From: Penaeus vannamei | Lineage: Eukaryota > Arthropoda > Malacostraca > Decapoda > Penaeidae | NCBI RefSeq assembly: GCF_042767895.1 | Contig: NC_091575.1 | Location: 3,230,255-3,294,254, forward strand | Direction: 5' to 3' | Length of the DNA stretch: 64,000 nucleotides | Part shown: positions 14,401 to 26,355 of the stretch, one piece after another | Layout: the number at the start of each line of letters is the position of its first letter | Numbering within the stretch: the stretch's first letter is position 1 | Position numbers and translations under genes: made by a program | The notes under the pieces: generated by a model | The model's input: the letters and a program-made list of their open reading frames with translations, nothing else | The model's database searches: none | What the model was told of the DNA's origin: nothing

Positions 14401-17400
14401 AATGAAATAAAGGCCAAAAGTAATGATAATGAAAATGGCAATAATAATGATAATAATGATAAAATCATAATTATAATGATAATTTTGATAATTACTGGAA
14501 TAATAACAATAATGAACTCTATTCCAATAATTTTCATACTAATAATGACCATAGAAATAATGATAACATCATTATCATTGTCATTATAATTATTACTATT
14601 GTTATTATTATTTCTAAAATTATCATTATTGCCATAATCATTATAAAAATAGTTATAATGATGAAAATAGCTATAACAATTAGCATAATAATCATTATAA
14701 CTGCAAAAATGATGATAATAATGATGATAGTAATGATGATGACTATAATGATAATATTAATAAAAATAATGACAGGAATGATAATAATGATGATGATAAT
14801 CATTATCCAGACCATTTATAATGAAATAAAGGCCAAAAGTAATAAAATCCCAGAATTCGAAAAAACGGCAAAATCTAGCGTATTACAGCCTTTTGAGAGA
14901 AACGTCGAAAAAAAACTTTTCCGCTTTTTATTGGTAATTATGAGTATTTTAACATTAATTCAGGTAATTGTGAGGATTTTCATGATAATTCCTTCATTAC
15001 ATAAAATAATGATGATAATGATAATAATATTGACAATGATAATGACAATAATAATGATAAAATCATAATTATAATGATAGTTTTGATAATTACTGCAATA
15101 ATAGCAATAATCAATAGAAATAGAAATAATAATAACATCATTATCATTGTCATTATAATTATTACTATTGTCATTATTATTTCTAAAATTATCATTATTG
15201 CTATTATCATTATAAAAAGTTATAATGATTAAAATAGCTATAATAATTAACATAATAATCATTATAATTGCATTAATGATGATAATGATGATAATTATGA
15301 TGATAATGACTATTATGAAAATAATCCTAAAAATAATGAAATTGATGATAATAATGATGATGATAATTATTATCCAGTCCATTTATAATGAAATAAAGGC
15401 TAAAAGTCATAAAATCCCAGAATTCGAAAAAACGGCAAAATCGTGCGTTTTACAGCCTTTTGAGAGAAACGTCGAAAAAAAACCTTTTTCGCTTTTTATT
15501 GGTAATTATGAGGATTTTTCCATTAATTCAAGTAATTGTGATGATTTTCATGAGAATTCCTTCGTTATATACAATAATGATGGTAATTATGATGATAATG
15601 ACAATGATGATGACAATAATAATGATAATAATGATAAAATCATAATTATAATGATAATTTTGATAATTACTGCAATAATAGCAATAATCAACTATATTCC
15701 AATAATTTTCATACTAATAATGACAATAGAAATAATAATATCATTATCATTGTCATTATAATTATTACTATTGTCATTATTTCTAACATTATCATTATTA
15801 TTTCTAAAATTATCATTATTCCTATTATCATTATAAAAATAGTTATAAAGATGAAAATAGCTATAATAATTACCATAATAATCTTTAGAACTGCAATAAT
15901 GATGATAATAATGATTATAATAATGATGATAATCATGATGATAATAACTATAATGATAAAAATCATAAAAATAATGACAGTAATGATGATAATGACGATA
16001 ATAATTAATATCCAGTCCATTCATAATGAAATAAAGGCCAAAAGGTCGAAAAAACGGCAAGATCTAGCGTATTGCAGCCTTTTGAGAGAAACGTCGAAAA
16101 AACTTTTTCGCTTTTTATTGGTAATTATGAGGATTTTAACATTCATTCAGGTAATTGTGATGATTTTCATGATAATTCCTTCATTATATACAATAATTAT
16201 GATAATTATGATGATAATGACCCTGATAATGACAAAATAATGAAAATAATGATAAAATCATAATTATAATGATAATTTTGATAATTACTGATATAATAGC
16301 AATGAACTCTATTCCAATAATTTTCATACTAATAATGACAATAGAAATAATAATAACAACATTATCATTGTCATTATATTTATTACTTTTGTCATTATTA
16401 TTTCTAAAATTATCATTATTGCCATTATTATTATAAAAATAGTTATAAAGATGAAAATTGCTATAATAATTAGCATAATAATCATTATAACTGCAATAAT
16501 GATAGTAAGGATGATAATCATGATGACTATAAGGATAATAATCATAAAAATAATGACAGTAATGATAATAATGACGATGATTGTTATTATCCCGTCCTTT
16601 TATAATGAAATAAAGACCAAAAGTAATAAAATCCCAAAAGTCGAAAAACCGGGAAAATCTAGAGTATTAGAGACTTTTCAAGGAAACTTAAAAAAAGACC
16701 TTTTTTTGCTTTTTATTGGTAATTATGAGGATTTTAACATTAATTCTGGTAATTGTGATGATTTTCATTATAATTCCTTCATTATATACAATAATGATGA
16801 TAATGATGATAATGACAATGATAATGACAATAATAATGATAATAGTGATAAAATCATAATTATAATGATAATATTGATAATTACTGCAATAATAGCAATA
16901 ATCAACTCTATTCCAATAATTTTCTTACTAATAATGAAAATAAAAGTAATAATAACATCATTATCATTGTCATTATAATTATTACTATTGTCATTATTAT
17001 TTCTAAAATTATCATTATTACTATTGTCATTATACAAATAGTTATAATGATGAAAATAGCTATAATAATAAGCATAATAATCATTATAACTGCAATAATG
17101 ATAATAATGATAATCATGATGATAATGACTATAATCATAATAATCATAAAAATAATGACAGTAATGATAATGATGATAATAATTATTATCCAGTCCATTT
17201 ATAAATAGATAAAGGCCAAAAGTAATAAAATCCCAAAAGTCGAAAAAACGGCAAAATCTAGGAGAGAAACGTCGAAAAAAAAACATTTTCGGTTTTTACT
17301 GGTACTTATGAGGATTTTAACATTAATTCAGGTAATTGTGATGATATTCATGATAACTCCTTCATTATATAAAATGATGATGATAATTATGATGATAATG

Positions 17401-19642
17401 AAAATGATAATTACAATAATAATGAAAATAATGATAAAAGCATTATTATAATGGTAATAAATATGATAATGACAATAATAATGATAATAATGATAAAATC
17501 ATAATTATAATGATAATTTTCATAATTACTGCTATAATAGCAATAATCAACTCTATTCCAATAATTTTCATACATATAATGACAATAAAAATAATAATAA
17601 CATCCTTATCATTGTTATTATAATTATCACTATTGTCATTATTATTTCTAAAATTATCATTATTGCTATTATCATTATAAAAATAGTTATAATGATAAAA
17701 TAGCTATAAATATTAGCATATTAATCATTATAAATGCAATAATGATGATAATAATGATGATAATCATGATTATAATGACTATAATGATAATAATAATAAA
17801 AATAATGACAGTAATGATAATAATGATGATAATTATTATCTAGTCCATCTATAATGAAATGAAGGCCAAAAGTAATAAAATCCCGTTAGTCGAAAAAACG
17901 GCAAAATCTAACTTTTCAGAGAAACGTCGAAAAAAAACCTTTTTCGCTTTTTATTGATAATTATGAGGATTTTTCCATTAATTCAAGTAATTGTGTTGAT
18001 TTTCATGATAATTCCTTCATTATATACAATAATGATGATAATTATGATGATAATGACAATGATAATGAAAAAATCGTAATTATAATGATAATTTTGATAA
18101 TTACTGCAATAATAGCAATAATCAACTCTATTCCAATAATTTTCATACTAATAATGACAATAGAAATAATAACATCATTATCATTGTTATTATAACTATT
18201 ACTATTGTCATTATTATTTCTAAAATTATCAATATTGCTATTATCATTATAAATTTTTTATAATGATGAAAATAGCTATAATAATTAGCATAATAATCAT
18301 TATAACTGCAATAATGATGATAATAATGATGATAATCATGATGATAATGATTATAATGATAATCAAAAAAATAATGACTAATGATAATAATGATGATAAT
18401 AATTATTATCCAGTCCATTTATAATGAAATAAAGGCCAAAAGTAATCAAATCCCAATAGTCGAAAAACGGCGAAATCTAGCGTATTGAGAGTAACGTCGA
18501 AAAAAAACTTTTCTGCTTTTTATTGGTAATTATGAGGAATTTGAAATTAATTCATGTAATTTTGATGATGTTCATGATAATTCCTTCATTATATACAATA
18601 ATGATGATAATGACAATGATAATGAGAATAACAATGATAATAATGATAAAATCATAATTATGATAATAATTTTGATAATTACTGCAATAATAGCAATAAT
18701 CAAATCTATTCCAATAATTTTCACACTAATAATGACACTAAAAATAATATTAACATCATTATCATTGTCATTATATTTATTACTATTGTCATTATTATTT
18801 CTATAATTATCATTATTGCTATTATCATTATAAAAATAGTTATAATGATGAAAATGGCTATAATAATTAGCATAATAATCATTATAACTGTAATAATGAT
18901 GATAATGATGATAATCATGATGATAATGACTATAATGATAATAATCATAAAGATAATGACAGTAATGATAATAATGATGATAATTATTATCCACTCCGTT
19001 TATAATGAAATAAAGGCCATAAGTAATAAAATCTCAAAAGGCGAAAAAAACGGCGGAATCTAGCGTATTACAGCCTTTTGATAGAAACTTAAAAAAAAAA
19101 ACTTTTTCGCTTTTTATTGGTAATTATGAGGATTTTAACATTAATTCGGGTAATTGTGATGATTTTCATGATGATTCTTTCATTATATAAAATAATGATG
19201 ATAATTATGGTGATAAACACAATGATAATGGCAATGATGATGATAATAAAATCATAATTATAATGATAATTTTCATAATTACTGCAATAATAGCAAAAAT
19301 CAAATCTATTCCAATAACTTTCATACTAATAATGACAATAGAAATAATATCATTATCATTGTCATTATAATTATTACTCTTGTCATTATTATTTCTAAAA
19401 TTATCATTATTGCTGTTATCATGATAAAAATAGTTATAATGATGAAAATAGCTATAATAATTAGCATAATAATCATTATAACTGCAAAAATGATGATAAT
19501 GATGATAATCATGATGATAAAGACTATGATAATAATAATCATAAAAATAATGACAGTAATGATAATAATGATGATAATAATCATTATCCAGTCCATTTAT
19601 AATGAAATAAAGGCCAAAAGTCATAAAATCCCACATGTCGAA
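11423..19642. repeat. AT-rich satellite array, block 2
   Basis: This is the same satellite as block 1. Cores lie near 11435, 12033, 12623, 13229, 13836, 14884, 15450, 16074, 16660 (very degenerate), 17257, 17905, 18480 and 19070, about 590-610 bp apart. One unit, around 14400-14470, has lost its core: GGCCAAAAGTAATGATAATG passes directly from the pre-core segment into GATAAT repeats. At about 13970-14050 a 42-bp subunit is directly duplicated. The block ends inside a unit at TCGAA (19638-19642), where the LINE block starts. Confidence 0.95.
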
Positions 19643-19760
19643 TTCCGATTGGTCGGAAAGGTGACTACACCCTCCGCCTCCATTCTGTTTGCATCTCGCG
19701 CTGTAGCTTAGTGCGTGAGTTGTAAACAGACTTTGGGACGATTACTGGGGGTAGTTTCTA

Positions 19761-19831
<71 letters not shown>

Positions 19832-20060
19832 CATATACATACCTATATACTGACTGATACGCCTGTGCCCTGGAGCCTTCACCAGCGGTACCACTCCACT
19901 GTTGCAGGATCGAGCGCCATTAGCGTATGAGACTTCTCTCCCCATGTACATCGTCCCAAACCCCTTCGGACGGTGTAAATGAGTAAGAGAACCTTCTCGT
20001 CGGCATATATGTATGTATACGTCTTGGTATTTACCTTTCTATTTACATTTCATTTGCAGG
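19643..20060 (-). other. 3' UTR of LINE copy 1
   Basis: This non-coding end is shared with LINE copy 2 (28748-29200). The outer 110 bp, beginning GATTGGTCGGAAAGGTGACT on the plus strand at 19647, are nearly identical. A variable simple repeat follows, (AT)n here and an ATTT-type repeat in copy 2. After it comes a second conserved part with CGCCTGTGCCCTGGAGCC and CCTTCGGACGGTG. The conservation across otherwise diverged copies defines the family 3' end. Confidence 0.75.
19765..19850. repeat. (AT)n microsatellite grading into ACATAT
   Basis: About 27 uninterrupted AT dinucleotides are followed by ACATAT hexamers inside the LINE 3' UTR. Copy 2 has a different simple repeat at the equivalent place, so this is a variable spacer and not conserved element sequence. 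Confidence 0.95.
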
Positions 20061-22781
20061 TCAAGGATCGTCTGGGTCGTCTGGATCGTCCTGTACTGCG
20101 TGGCGATCGCGCCGTGGCAGCGATCGTTTGCTGTACAGAGGACGTGGTTCTGCTAGCATTAAAGGGAGGCTGCGTGGGAACCACGAGTGGTTCTCGTTTG
20201 CGAGGTGCGCATCTGATATTTTGCCATAGTTTACGTCTTCGAGATACTCGAGTTTCTTCCATGTCTTTCTGGCTAGATGGTGGATTCTCAGATTCATTGG
20301 GAGTAAATTGTATTAATCATGCAGTTCCTCTGCAGATGGGATGTCTGGGTATCTCGCTCCAGATGCCCAGATCAGTGCTTTGTTTTGAATGCTCTGTATC
20401 TTTAGCATTTGAGTATTTGAGGCGGTGTTTAGTGGTACTGGAGGATATTCAATTATTGGTCGGATGAGCGATTTATACAATTGAATTTTAATTCCCTCTG
20501 TGCATCCAGAGAATCGTTTGATTTTTTGAAGTAGAATGTTTGCCAGTTTGATTCTTTCTCTTATGTGTGGTATGATTCCCCTGTTGGTGATCAGTAGTCC
20601 AAGCATCTTGCCTCTTTGGCTGAACTCTATTTCATTGTTGTTAATGATGATAGGGAAAGGGTTTAGTTTACTTGCGGTAATCATTTGGAACTTTGAGTTG
20701 TTGATTCTTATTTTCTATTGCTTTTCGACTTGGTTTATGCTTAGAATGGCTGTTTGTGTTTTCAAGGACATGATGTTTTTGGACTTGCTGGGGTGTGTTA
20801 TCAGTTGGGTGACGTCGTCAGCATAGGCGATGTAAACGTGGTGTTGTGTGGGAGGTGGTAAACAGGAAGTGTACAAGATGTACAGAGTTGGGGAGATTAC
20901 GCTTCCCTGTGGCACACCACTTTGGAGGCTGATGGGGTTTCCCACATGGTTGTTTATTTTGATTTATGCAGTTCTTTCTTCGAGGAAGTTGCATAAAGGT
21001 TTAGTGATGGGCTCTGGCATCTGTAGGTCGATGAGCTTGTGTTTGAGTCCAGAGTGCCATACTTTATCGAAGGCTTTCGATACGTCTAGCATTATGATAT
21101 TGCAGATATTTTTGTGCAAGGGATTGTGCAATCTGTTCGTATGCGACTGCTATCGCTGTTGTGGTTCCTTTCCCTTTGCGGAAGACATATTGATTTTCAT
21201 TTAGGATGTTGTTTTCTTCAAGAAAAGTCATGAGCCTGCTGTTTATGATCCTTTCAAAGATTTTTCCGAGTGTTTCCAGCAGGGATATTGGCCTGAAATT
21301 TTCTACTTTGTTTGGCAGTTTGTTTGGTTTCGGGATCAGGGTGATAATAGCTTCCTTGAGGAGTTTTGGGAAGTAGCCACTGGCCAGGCATGCATTGAAA
21401 ATATTAGTGAGTTTTTCAATCATGTTCTCTGGTAGGTTCATCAGGTCGATTTTTCTTATTTTACTTTTCCCAGGTGCCTTGTTCCTCATTTTTTATATCC
21501 CGTTTAACTTCAGCCACTTTTATTACCTTTGTTAGGGTGTTTTCATTGTCGAGTCTCCCGAGGTTTACGATTTCGTATGGGACGAGTTTATTTGGAAATC
21601 TCTCGAGGTCCCTGTGTATTACGTTCTCGAACTGGTCGTCGTAGTCGAGATTTTCTTCTGATATTTTAAAAGCTTTGGACCAGAAGGCGTTGTGTAGTTT
21701 TTCCTTCTCTGTGTTTTCAAATATCTTTTCATTTTGGGGATTTAAAAGGTATGGGATGATTGGATTATCGTTTCTGTTTAATTTTTCCAATTTATTCCAA
21801 AATGTTTTGGGGTCTTTCCCTGCTGAATATTTCGTCAGGTCATTTAATAGTTTTCCCCAGTTTTCTTCATTTAGTTCTTTTGATATTTGCCTTAGTTGTG
21901 TTTGCAGAGCCCTATATCTCTGTCTTAGGTCCTCATTCCAACCTGTTGTTTCGCCTCTTCTTTTGACTCCTTGGTACAAGGCTTTTAAGGTGTTGAGTTG
22001 GTATTTTGTTTTGTGGTGGGGTATTATAGTGAAGAATTTTGTTGGTATGCATTCTTCCTTTGTTGTGAGTATTTCCCCTTGCCATTGCTCCACAGCTTTG
22101 TCTATTTCGGCATATGGTCTGTTGTGTAATTGGATTTGTCTTGTATTGCTTAGTGTTTGTTTGTATCTCTCCCAGTCTGCACTTTTGTAGTCTTTGCAAG
22201 GCTCTCTGGGTATCATTATCGGTGATGTTGAGATAATAGCTTGTATTGGCAGATGATCACTGGTTGTGATTTGGCTTTGTGAAAGATGTATATTGAAGTT
22301 GGCATAGTTGTTTGAAATAACAAGGTCTGGGGTTGTTGCCGAGTTGTTTCGTATTACAGTTGGGTAGTCGGGTCCCAAGATGATGGCTTGGCCGTGGTCG
22401 ACGTCCCATGGGGTTGCTGTTTCCGTGTCCTAGGATACGGTGCCTGGCGTTGAGGTCCCCCAACAAGTATACAGGCTTTTGTTGCCTGAGAAGGTGCATA
22501 AAGTCAGCGTCAGGCAAGTAAGGTCGTCTGGGTGGGAAGTATGCTGTAGATATTATCACAGGACCGAGTGGTGTGTCTAGTTCGATGGCAAGAATTTCGC
22601 CAGATTTGTTGCTGGTGTAGGTGCTATAGTTGTAAATCTTAATTGGTTCGGTTTCTGGCTTGCCATGACTGTTTATTAGGATGATGTCTGGGTCGAATTC
22701 GCGGTACGTGTTTACGAGTTCGCGAGCTTGCTCTTAGGTCCATAGGAATATATTATGCTGTATTATACGAAGTCTGGCCAT
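20061..22781 (-). pseudogene. ORF2 of LINE copy 1 (endonuclease-RT, broken)
   Basis: ORF2 of this type nicks target DNA and reverse-transcribes the element RNA. The ATG at 22781 opens a protein beginning MARLRIIQHN, the usual endonuclease start. A TAA at 22734-22736 interrupts it after 15 codons. Further on are the endonuclease motifs GDLNARH (about 22442-22462) and SDHLP (about 22245-22262). RT motifs follow: NFRPISLLE near 21290, SGVPQGSVISPTLYIL near 20880-20930, and YADD near 20813-20826. Frames change near 22380-22450, 21480 and 21070-20945, so the reading is split into at least four pieces. Compared with copy 2, about 26 codons are missing in the endonuclease, after SNKSGE (near 22590-22605). 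The C-terminus ends in PDDPDDP just before 20061. Confidence 0.88.
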
Positions 22782-22886
22782 CTTTACACTCTTTCTTTCT
22801 TTGAGCCAGGGCAGGCTTGTTGTGGTTCTTCGAAACCATTACGTATTTTACTAGGGTTACGTTTTTCAATCATGCTGGGTATGATA

Positions 22887-25772
22887 TTAATGTTTCCTTG
22901 GTGTAGGTGTTTCAAAATTTGTGTCTTTTTCTGGCGAGCGGAATTCCAGGTTGCTGAAGGTGTATTTTATTATTCCTTTGTTTATTTCATCGCCAATGGA
23001 TTTCCTGCAGTTGTTATGGAATTTCTTCGGTTCGTTTGCGAACAGTCTGATACCAAGGACTTTGGGGTCTGTGGGAATGCCATCTTTGAAGGTGGTTTGT
23101 GTGGTGAATGCCTGTGAGGTTGACGGTTGTGAGGTCGAAGCCTGTGAGGTTGAGGCTTTCGAAGTTGATGCCTGGATGGTTTGGCTGGTTGAGGGGCTGG
23201 GCTGGCTTGTGCCTGAAGCCTTTGCATGATTGTCACTCCGTTCGCATGGTACCGATCGTGATCTTGCTCTGGCCCCCTCGGACATTTTAGAGGAGAGGTA
23301 GGTGGGGCCTGCTGGTGGAACAAAAGTGCGTGCCTGCGTGTTGTCGTTGGAGGCGGTCTCCATGTTTATCTCTTCTTCTCCTGCTTCTTCCTCTTGCTCA
23401 CTGAAGAGCCTGTCATGCCTGTCGAGGGCTCTAACATGCGAGAGGAATCTCTCTTGCGAGGTGGCGATCCCCATGATGTCTTCCCTGGGCTCTGGGGCAA
23501 TGACCCTGAGTATGTCAGCTGAGTTGATGTCATTCTTAAGTGTGACTTCTGGGAGGCCAGCTCTGCGTAGACCCCTGTTGGCAATGGCATTGTAGTCAGG
23601 GTTTTGTTCCTTTAGACACGTGAGGTGAGCATTGATTAGTATCGTCAATATTTCGAGAGAGGTGTTATTAGGGAGTTGTATTATAAGGACTTTGGGGTCT
23701 GTGGGAATGCCATCTTTGAAGGTGGTTTGTGTGGTGAATGCCTGTGAGGTTGACGGTTGTGAGGTCGAAGCCTGTGAGGTTGAGGCTTTCGAAGTTGATG
23801 CCTGGATGGTTTGGCTGGTTGAGGGGCTGGGCTGGCTTGTGCCTGAAGCCTTGGCATGATTGTCACTCCGTTCGTGTGGTACCGATCGTGATCTTGCTCT
23901 GGCCCCCTCGGACATTTTAGAGGAGAGGTAGGTGGGGCCTGCTGGTGGAACAAAAGTGCGTGCCTGCATGTTGTCGTTGGAGGCGGTCTCCATGTTTATC
24001 TTTTCTTCTCCTGCTTCTTCCTCTTGCTCACTGAAGAGCCTGTCTTGCCTGTCGAGGGCTCTAACATGCGAGAGGAATCTCTCTTGCGAGGTGGCGATCC
24101 CCATGATGTCTTCCCTGGGCTCTGGGGCAATGACCCTGAGTATGTCAGCTGAGTTGATGTCATTCTCAAGTGTGACTTCTGGGAGGCCAGCTCTGCGTAG
24201 ACCCCTGTTGGCAATGGCATTGTAGTCAGGGTTTTGTTCCTTTAGACATGTGAGGTGAGCATTGATTAGTATCGTCAATATTTCGAGAGAGGTGTTATTA
24301 GGGAGTTGTATTATAAGGACTTTGGGGTCTGTGGGAATGCCATCTTTGAAGGTGGTTTGTGTGGTGAATGCCTGTGAGGTTGACGGTTGTGAGGTCGAAG
24401 CCTGTGAGGTTGAGGCTTTCGAAGTTGATGCCTGGATGGTTTGGCTGGTTGAGGGGCTGGGCTGGCTTGTGCCTGAAGCCTTTGCATGATTGTCACTCCG
24501 TTCGCATGGTACCGATCGTGATCTTGCTCTGGCCCCCTCGGACATTTTAGAGGAGAGGTAGGTGGGGCCTGCTGGTAGAACAAAAGTGCGTGCCTGCGTG
24601 TTGTCGTTGGAGGCGGTCTCCATGTTTATCTCTTCTTCTCCTGCTTCTTCCTCTTGCTCACTGAAGAGCCTGTCATGCCTGTCGAGGGCTCTAACATGCG
24701 AGAGGAATCTCTCTTGCGAGGTGGCGATCCCCATGATGTCTTCCCTGGGCTCTGGGGCAATGACCCTGAGTATGTCAGCTGAGTTGATGTCATTCTCAAG
24801 TGTGACTTCTGGGAGGCCAGCTCTGCGTAGACCCCTGTTGGCAATGGCATTGTAGTCAGGGTTTTGTTCCTTTAGACACGTGAGGTGAGCATTGATTAGT
24901 ATCGTCAATATTTCGAAAGAGGTGTTATTAGGGAGTTGTATTATTGGTTGGGTCACCTTGGGGGTAGCATTTCGGATAGAATTTATGATTGTTTCTTTTG
25001 TGGCTGAGACAGTTGCAGAAGCAGCGTGTTTTGCCATTTCACTGTATGTTTTGTTTTGTACTGCCCTTGTTTTTTCTGTCTTTTTTTCTTCTGTTTCTTT
25101 TATAATCTTTTTTCCTTTCAGGGCAGCTGTGCGGTGCTCGCCAGCACATATGAGACACTTTTTAAAGTCATTGGTACACTCTGTGTAGATGTCTCCTTTG
25201 TCCCCACATTCAGAGCAGTACTTTGTTTCTTTGTTTGGGCATCTGCTTTTGTTATGTGTGTATTCATAGCAGTGCATGCATTGGTTTATTGCCGTGAATT
25301 TTTCGGCCTCTATTTGGCTTGGTGTGACCGAGAATGCGAACATTTTTAGTCCTTTCTCTCTTATGAGGTTGGTACTGGTGAGGCTGTCAAACCGAAACTT
25401 AATGAGGTTGTACTTCTGCATCATGTAGACATCATCTACCGTAGCATGGGTGGTAGTACGCTCGATCTCGGCCGCGATTGTTTCAGGGGGCAGATCGGTG
25501 ATACTTCTATCAATTCCTTTCAGCACGAGTGTTAGTTTGGCACGTTTCTCTGGTGAGAGGACTGGTTGACAGTTGATGGTCCTGAGTGCTGTTTTCGTAT
25601 TGTCTTCAAATATTTTATTCACATCGTCTTCCGTGGCTGCCTGGGCTACATAGCCGTCATAGCTGGAATGGAGCCTTAGAAGAGAGATGTCCTTCTCATT
25701 TAAGATCCGGGAGAGCTGCGACCGGAGGTGGTCTGAGAGGCTCCCACTAGCTTTCAGGCGAACTCTAGGCAT
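22887..25772 (-). CDS. LINE ORF1 protein with zinc knuckles and a 3x210-residue repeat
   Basis: This is an uninterrupted 961-codon frame starting at an ATG (25770-25772). ORF1 proteins of this LINE group bind element RNA. Residues 1-160 form a mixed domain resembling the RNA-binding region of Jockey-type ORF1. Residues 165-178 (CMHCYEYTHNKSRC) are a CX2CX4HX4C knuckle. Residues 186-199 (CSECGDKGDIYTEC) match except that Asp replaces His. CLICAGEH follows at 206. Residues about 276-905 are three nearly identical 210-residue units, each with a helical part, an acidic patch (SEQEEEAGEE) and a Ser/Thr/Gln tail. Copy 2 has only one such unit. The C-terminus is cut short: after SPEKD the frame diverges from copy 2, and the lost tail is still readable in another frame at about 22800-22920. 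It is upstream of ORF2. Whether it is expressed cannot be judged. Confidence 0.87.
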   Translation of the reverse strand: MPRVRLKASGSLSDHLRSQLSRILNEKDISLLRLHSSYDGYVAQAATEDDVNKIFEDNTKTALRTINCQPVLSPEKRAKLTLVLKGIDRSITDLPPETIAAEIERTTTHATVDDVYMMQKYNLIKFRFDSLTSTNLIREKGLKMFAFSVTPSQIEAEKFTAINQCMHCYEYTHNKSRCPNKETKYCSECGDKGDIYTECTNDFKKCLICAGEHRTAALKGKKIIKETEEKKTEKTRAVQNKTYSEMAKHAASATVSATKETIINSIRNATPKVTQPIIQLPNNTSFEILTILINAHLTCLKEQNPDYNAIANRGLRRAGLPEVTLENDINSADILRVIAPEPREDIMGIATSQERFLSHVRALDRHDRLFSEQEEEAGEEEINMETASNDNTQARTFVLPAGPTYLSSKMSEGARARSRSVPCERSDNHAKASGTSQPSPSTSQTIQASTSKASTSQASTSQPSTSQAFTTQTTFKDGIPTDPKVLIIQLPNNTSLEILTILINAHLTCLKEQNPDYNAIANRGLRRAGLPEVTLENDINSADILRVIAPEPREDIMGIATSQERFLSHVRALDRQDRLFSEQEEEAGEEKINMETASNDNMQARTFVPPAGPTYLSSKMSEGARARSRSVPHERSDNHAKASGTSQPSPSTSQTIQASTSKASTSQASTSQPSTSQAFTTQTTFKDGIPTDPKVLIIQLPNNTSLEILTILINAHLTCLKEQNPDYNAIANRGLRRAGLPEVTLKNDINSADILRVIAPEPREDIMGIATSQERFLSHVRALDRHDRLFSEQEEEAGEEEINMETASNDNTQARTFVPPAGPTYLSSKMSEGARARSRSVPCERSDNHAKASGTSQPSPSTSQTIQASTSKASTSQASTSQPSTSQAFTTQTTFKDGIPTDPKVLGIRLFANEPKKFHNNCRKSIGDEINKGIIKYTFSNLEFRSPEKDTNFETPTPRKH
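23056..24945 (-). repeat. 630-bp in-frame tandem triplication within LINE ORF1
   Basis: Three adjacent 630-bp units (24945-24316, 24315-23686, 23685-23056) differ at roughly ten positions by eye. The period is exactly divisible by three, so ORF1 stays open. Units 1 and 3 share most variants (for example TTCGCATGG, CTCTTCTTC) and unit 2 differs from both (TTCGTGTGG, CTTTTCTTC). The related LINE at 33109-33927 has a single, diverged unit. Confidence 0.95.
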
Positions 25773-26330
25773 GGTTAAATCATTGGTTTTACTTTACTCA
25801 CCTTAAAATCCTACCAAAGTCCACCCCTCTTTAATGTCCCCCCCTTCTAAAAGGAGATGGGGCCAGGGTGGAGATGCCTATCACTACACCTCCTTATCCA
25901 ATCTCGGGGAACAAGTCACACACGAGGTATGGGCCAGAGGGTGCAGGTTGAGGCGTGATTCCAATACACCGCCCACTTCAACGAATACACCCTCGTTGAG
26001 TTGGCGTGCAATGTCCAAAGGACGGCCAACTCGAGGGTGCAGGTATCCGTGGGGGACAAGCAACACAGGAAATGTGGTGTGTATATGCAAGCAAGCAAAC
26101 AATCCACGCTAAGTGGGTCACACTAATGCCATAGTGAGGGGGCAATAGTGCGTGTTCTTCTGGATCATGCCAAGCGAGTCGTGTTAATGTCATTACAGGT
26201 GAGTGGCAGTAATGCTAAGCGTGTTGCGATAATGCCAAGTGGGAGCGTTGGATACGACCTCTCGTGTCGAAAGCTCAGGCGTGAGTCCCAGTCGTGATGG
26301 AATCCAATGAATCCAATCAGAATCCTGTGA
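25773..26330 (-). other. 5' UTR region of LINE copy 1
   Basis: This non-coding sequence lies upstream of ORF1 and ends near an (ATA)n tract at 26328-26355. It contains loosely repeated motifs such as AATGCCAAGTGGG, AATGCCATAGTGAG and AATGCTAAGCG between 26100 and 26250. LINEs of this type usually carry an internal promoter in this part. No promoter element can be identified from sequence alone. The outer boundary is uncertain because copy 2 is truncated and gives no comparison. Confidence 0.55.
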
Positions 26331-26355
26331 TAATGATAATAATAATAATAATAAT

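Larger units (their letters stand above)
19643..26330 (-). mobile_element. Jockey-like LINE, copy 1, near full length
   Basis: Reading leftwards on the minus strand, the order is 5' UTR, ORF1 with three zinc-knuckle-like motifs, ORF2 with apurinic-type endonuclease and reverse transcriptase, and 3' UTR. No RNase H domain follows the RT, which favours a Jockey-type clade over an I-type one. The clade call is mine and unverified. The 3' end (19647 onward) matches the 3' end of copy 2 (28748 onward). No poly-A tail is seen at the junction with satellite. ORF1 is open, but ORF2 is broken, so the copy is not autonomous as read. The right boundary near the ATA microsatellite at 26330 is approximate. 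Confidence 0.88.

Noticed and set aside
21675..22190. Plus-strand frames of 68-171 codons opposite LINE ORF2, and plus-strand 60-107-codon frames opposite ORF1
   Set aside because: They are antisense shadows of recognisable LINE coding sequence. The frames opposite ORF1 repeat with the 630-bp period.
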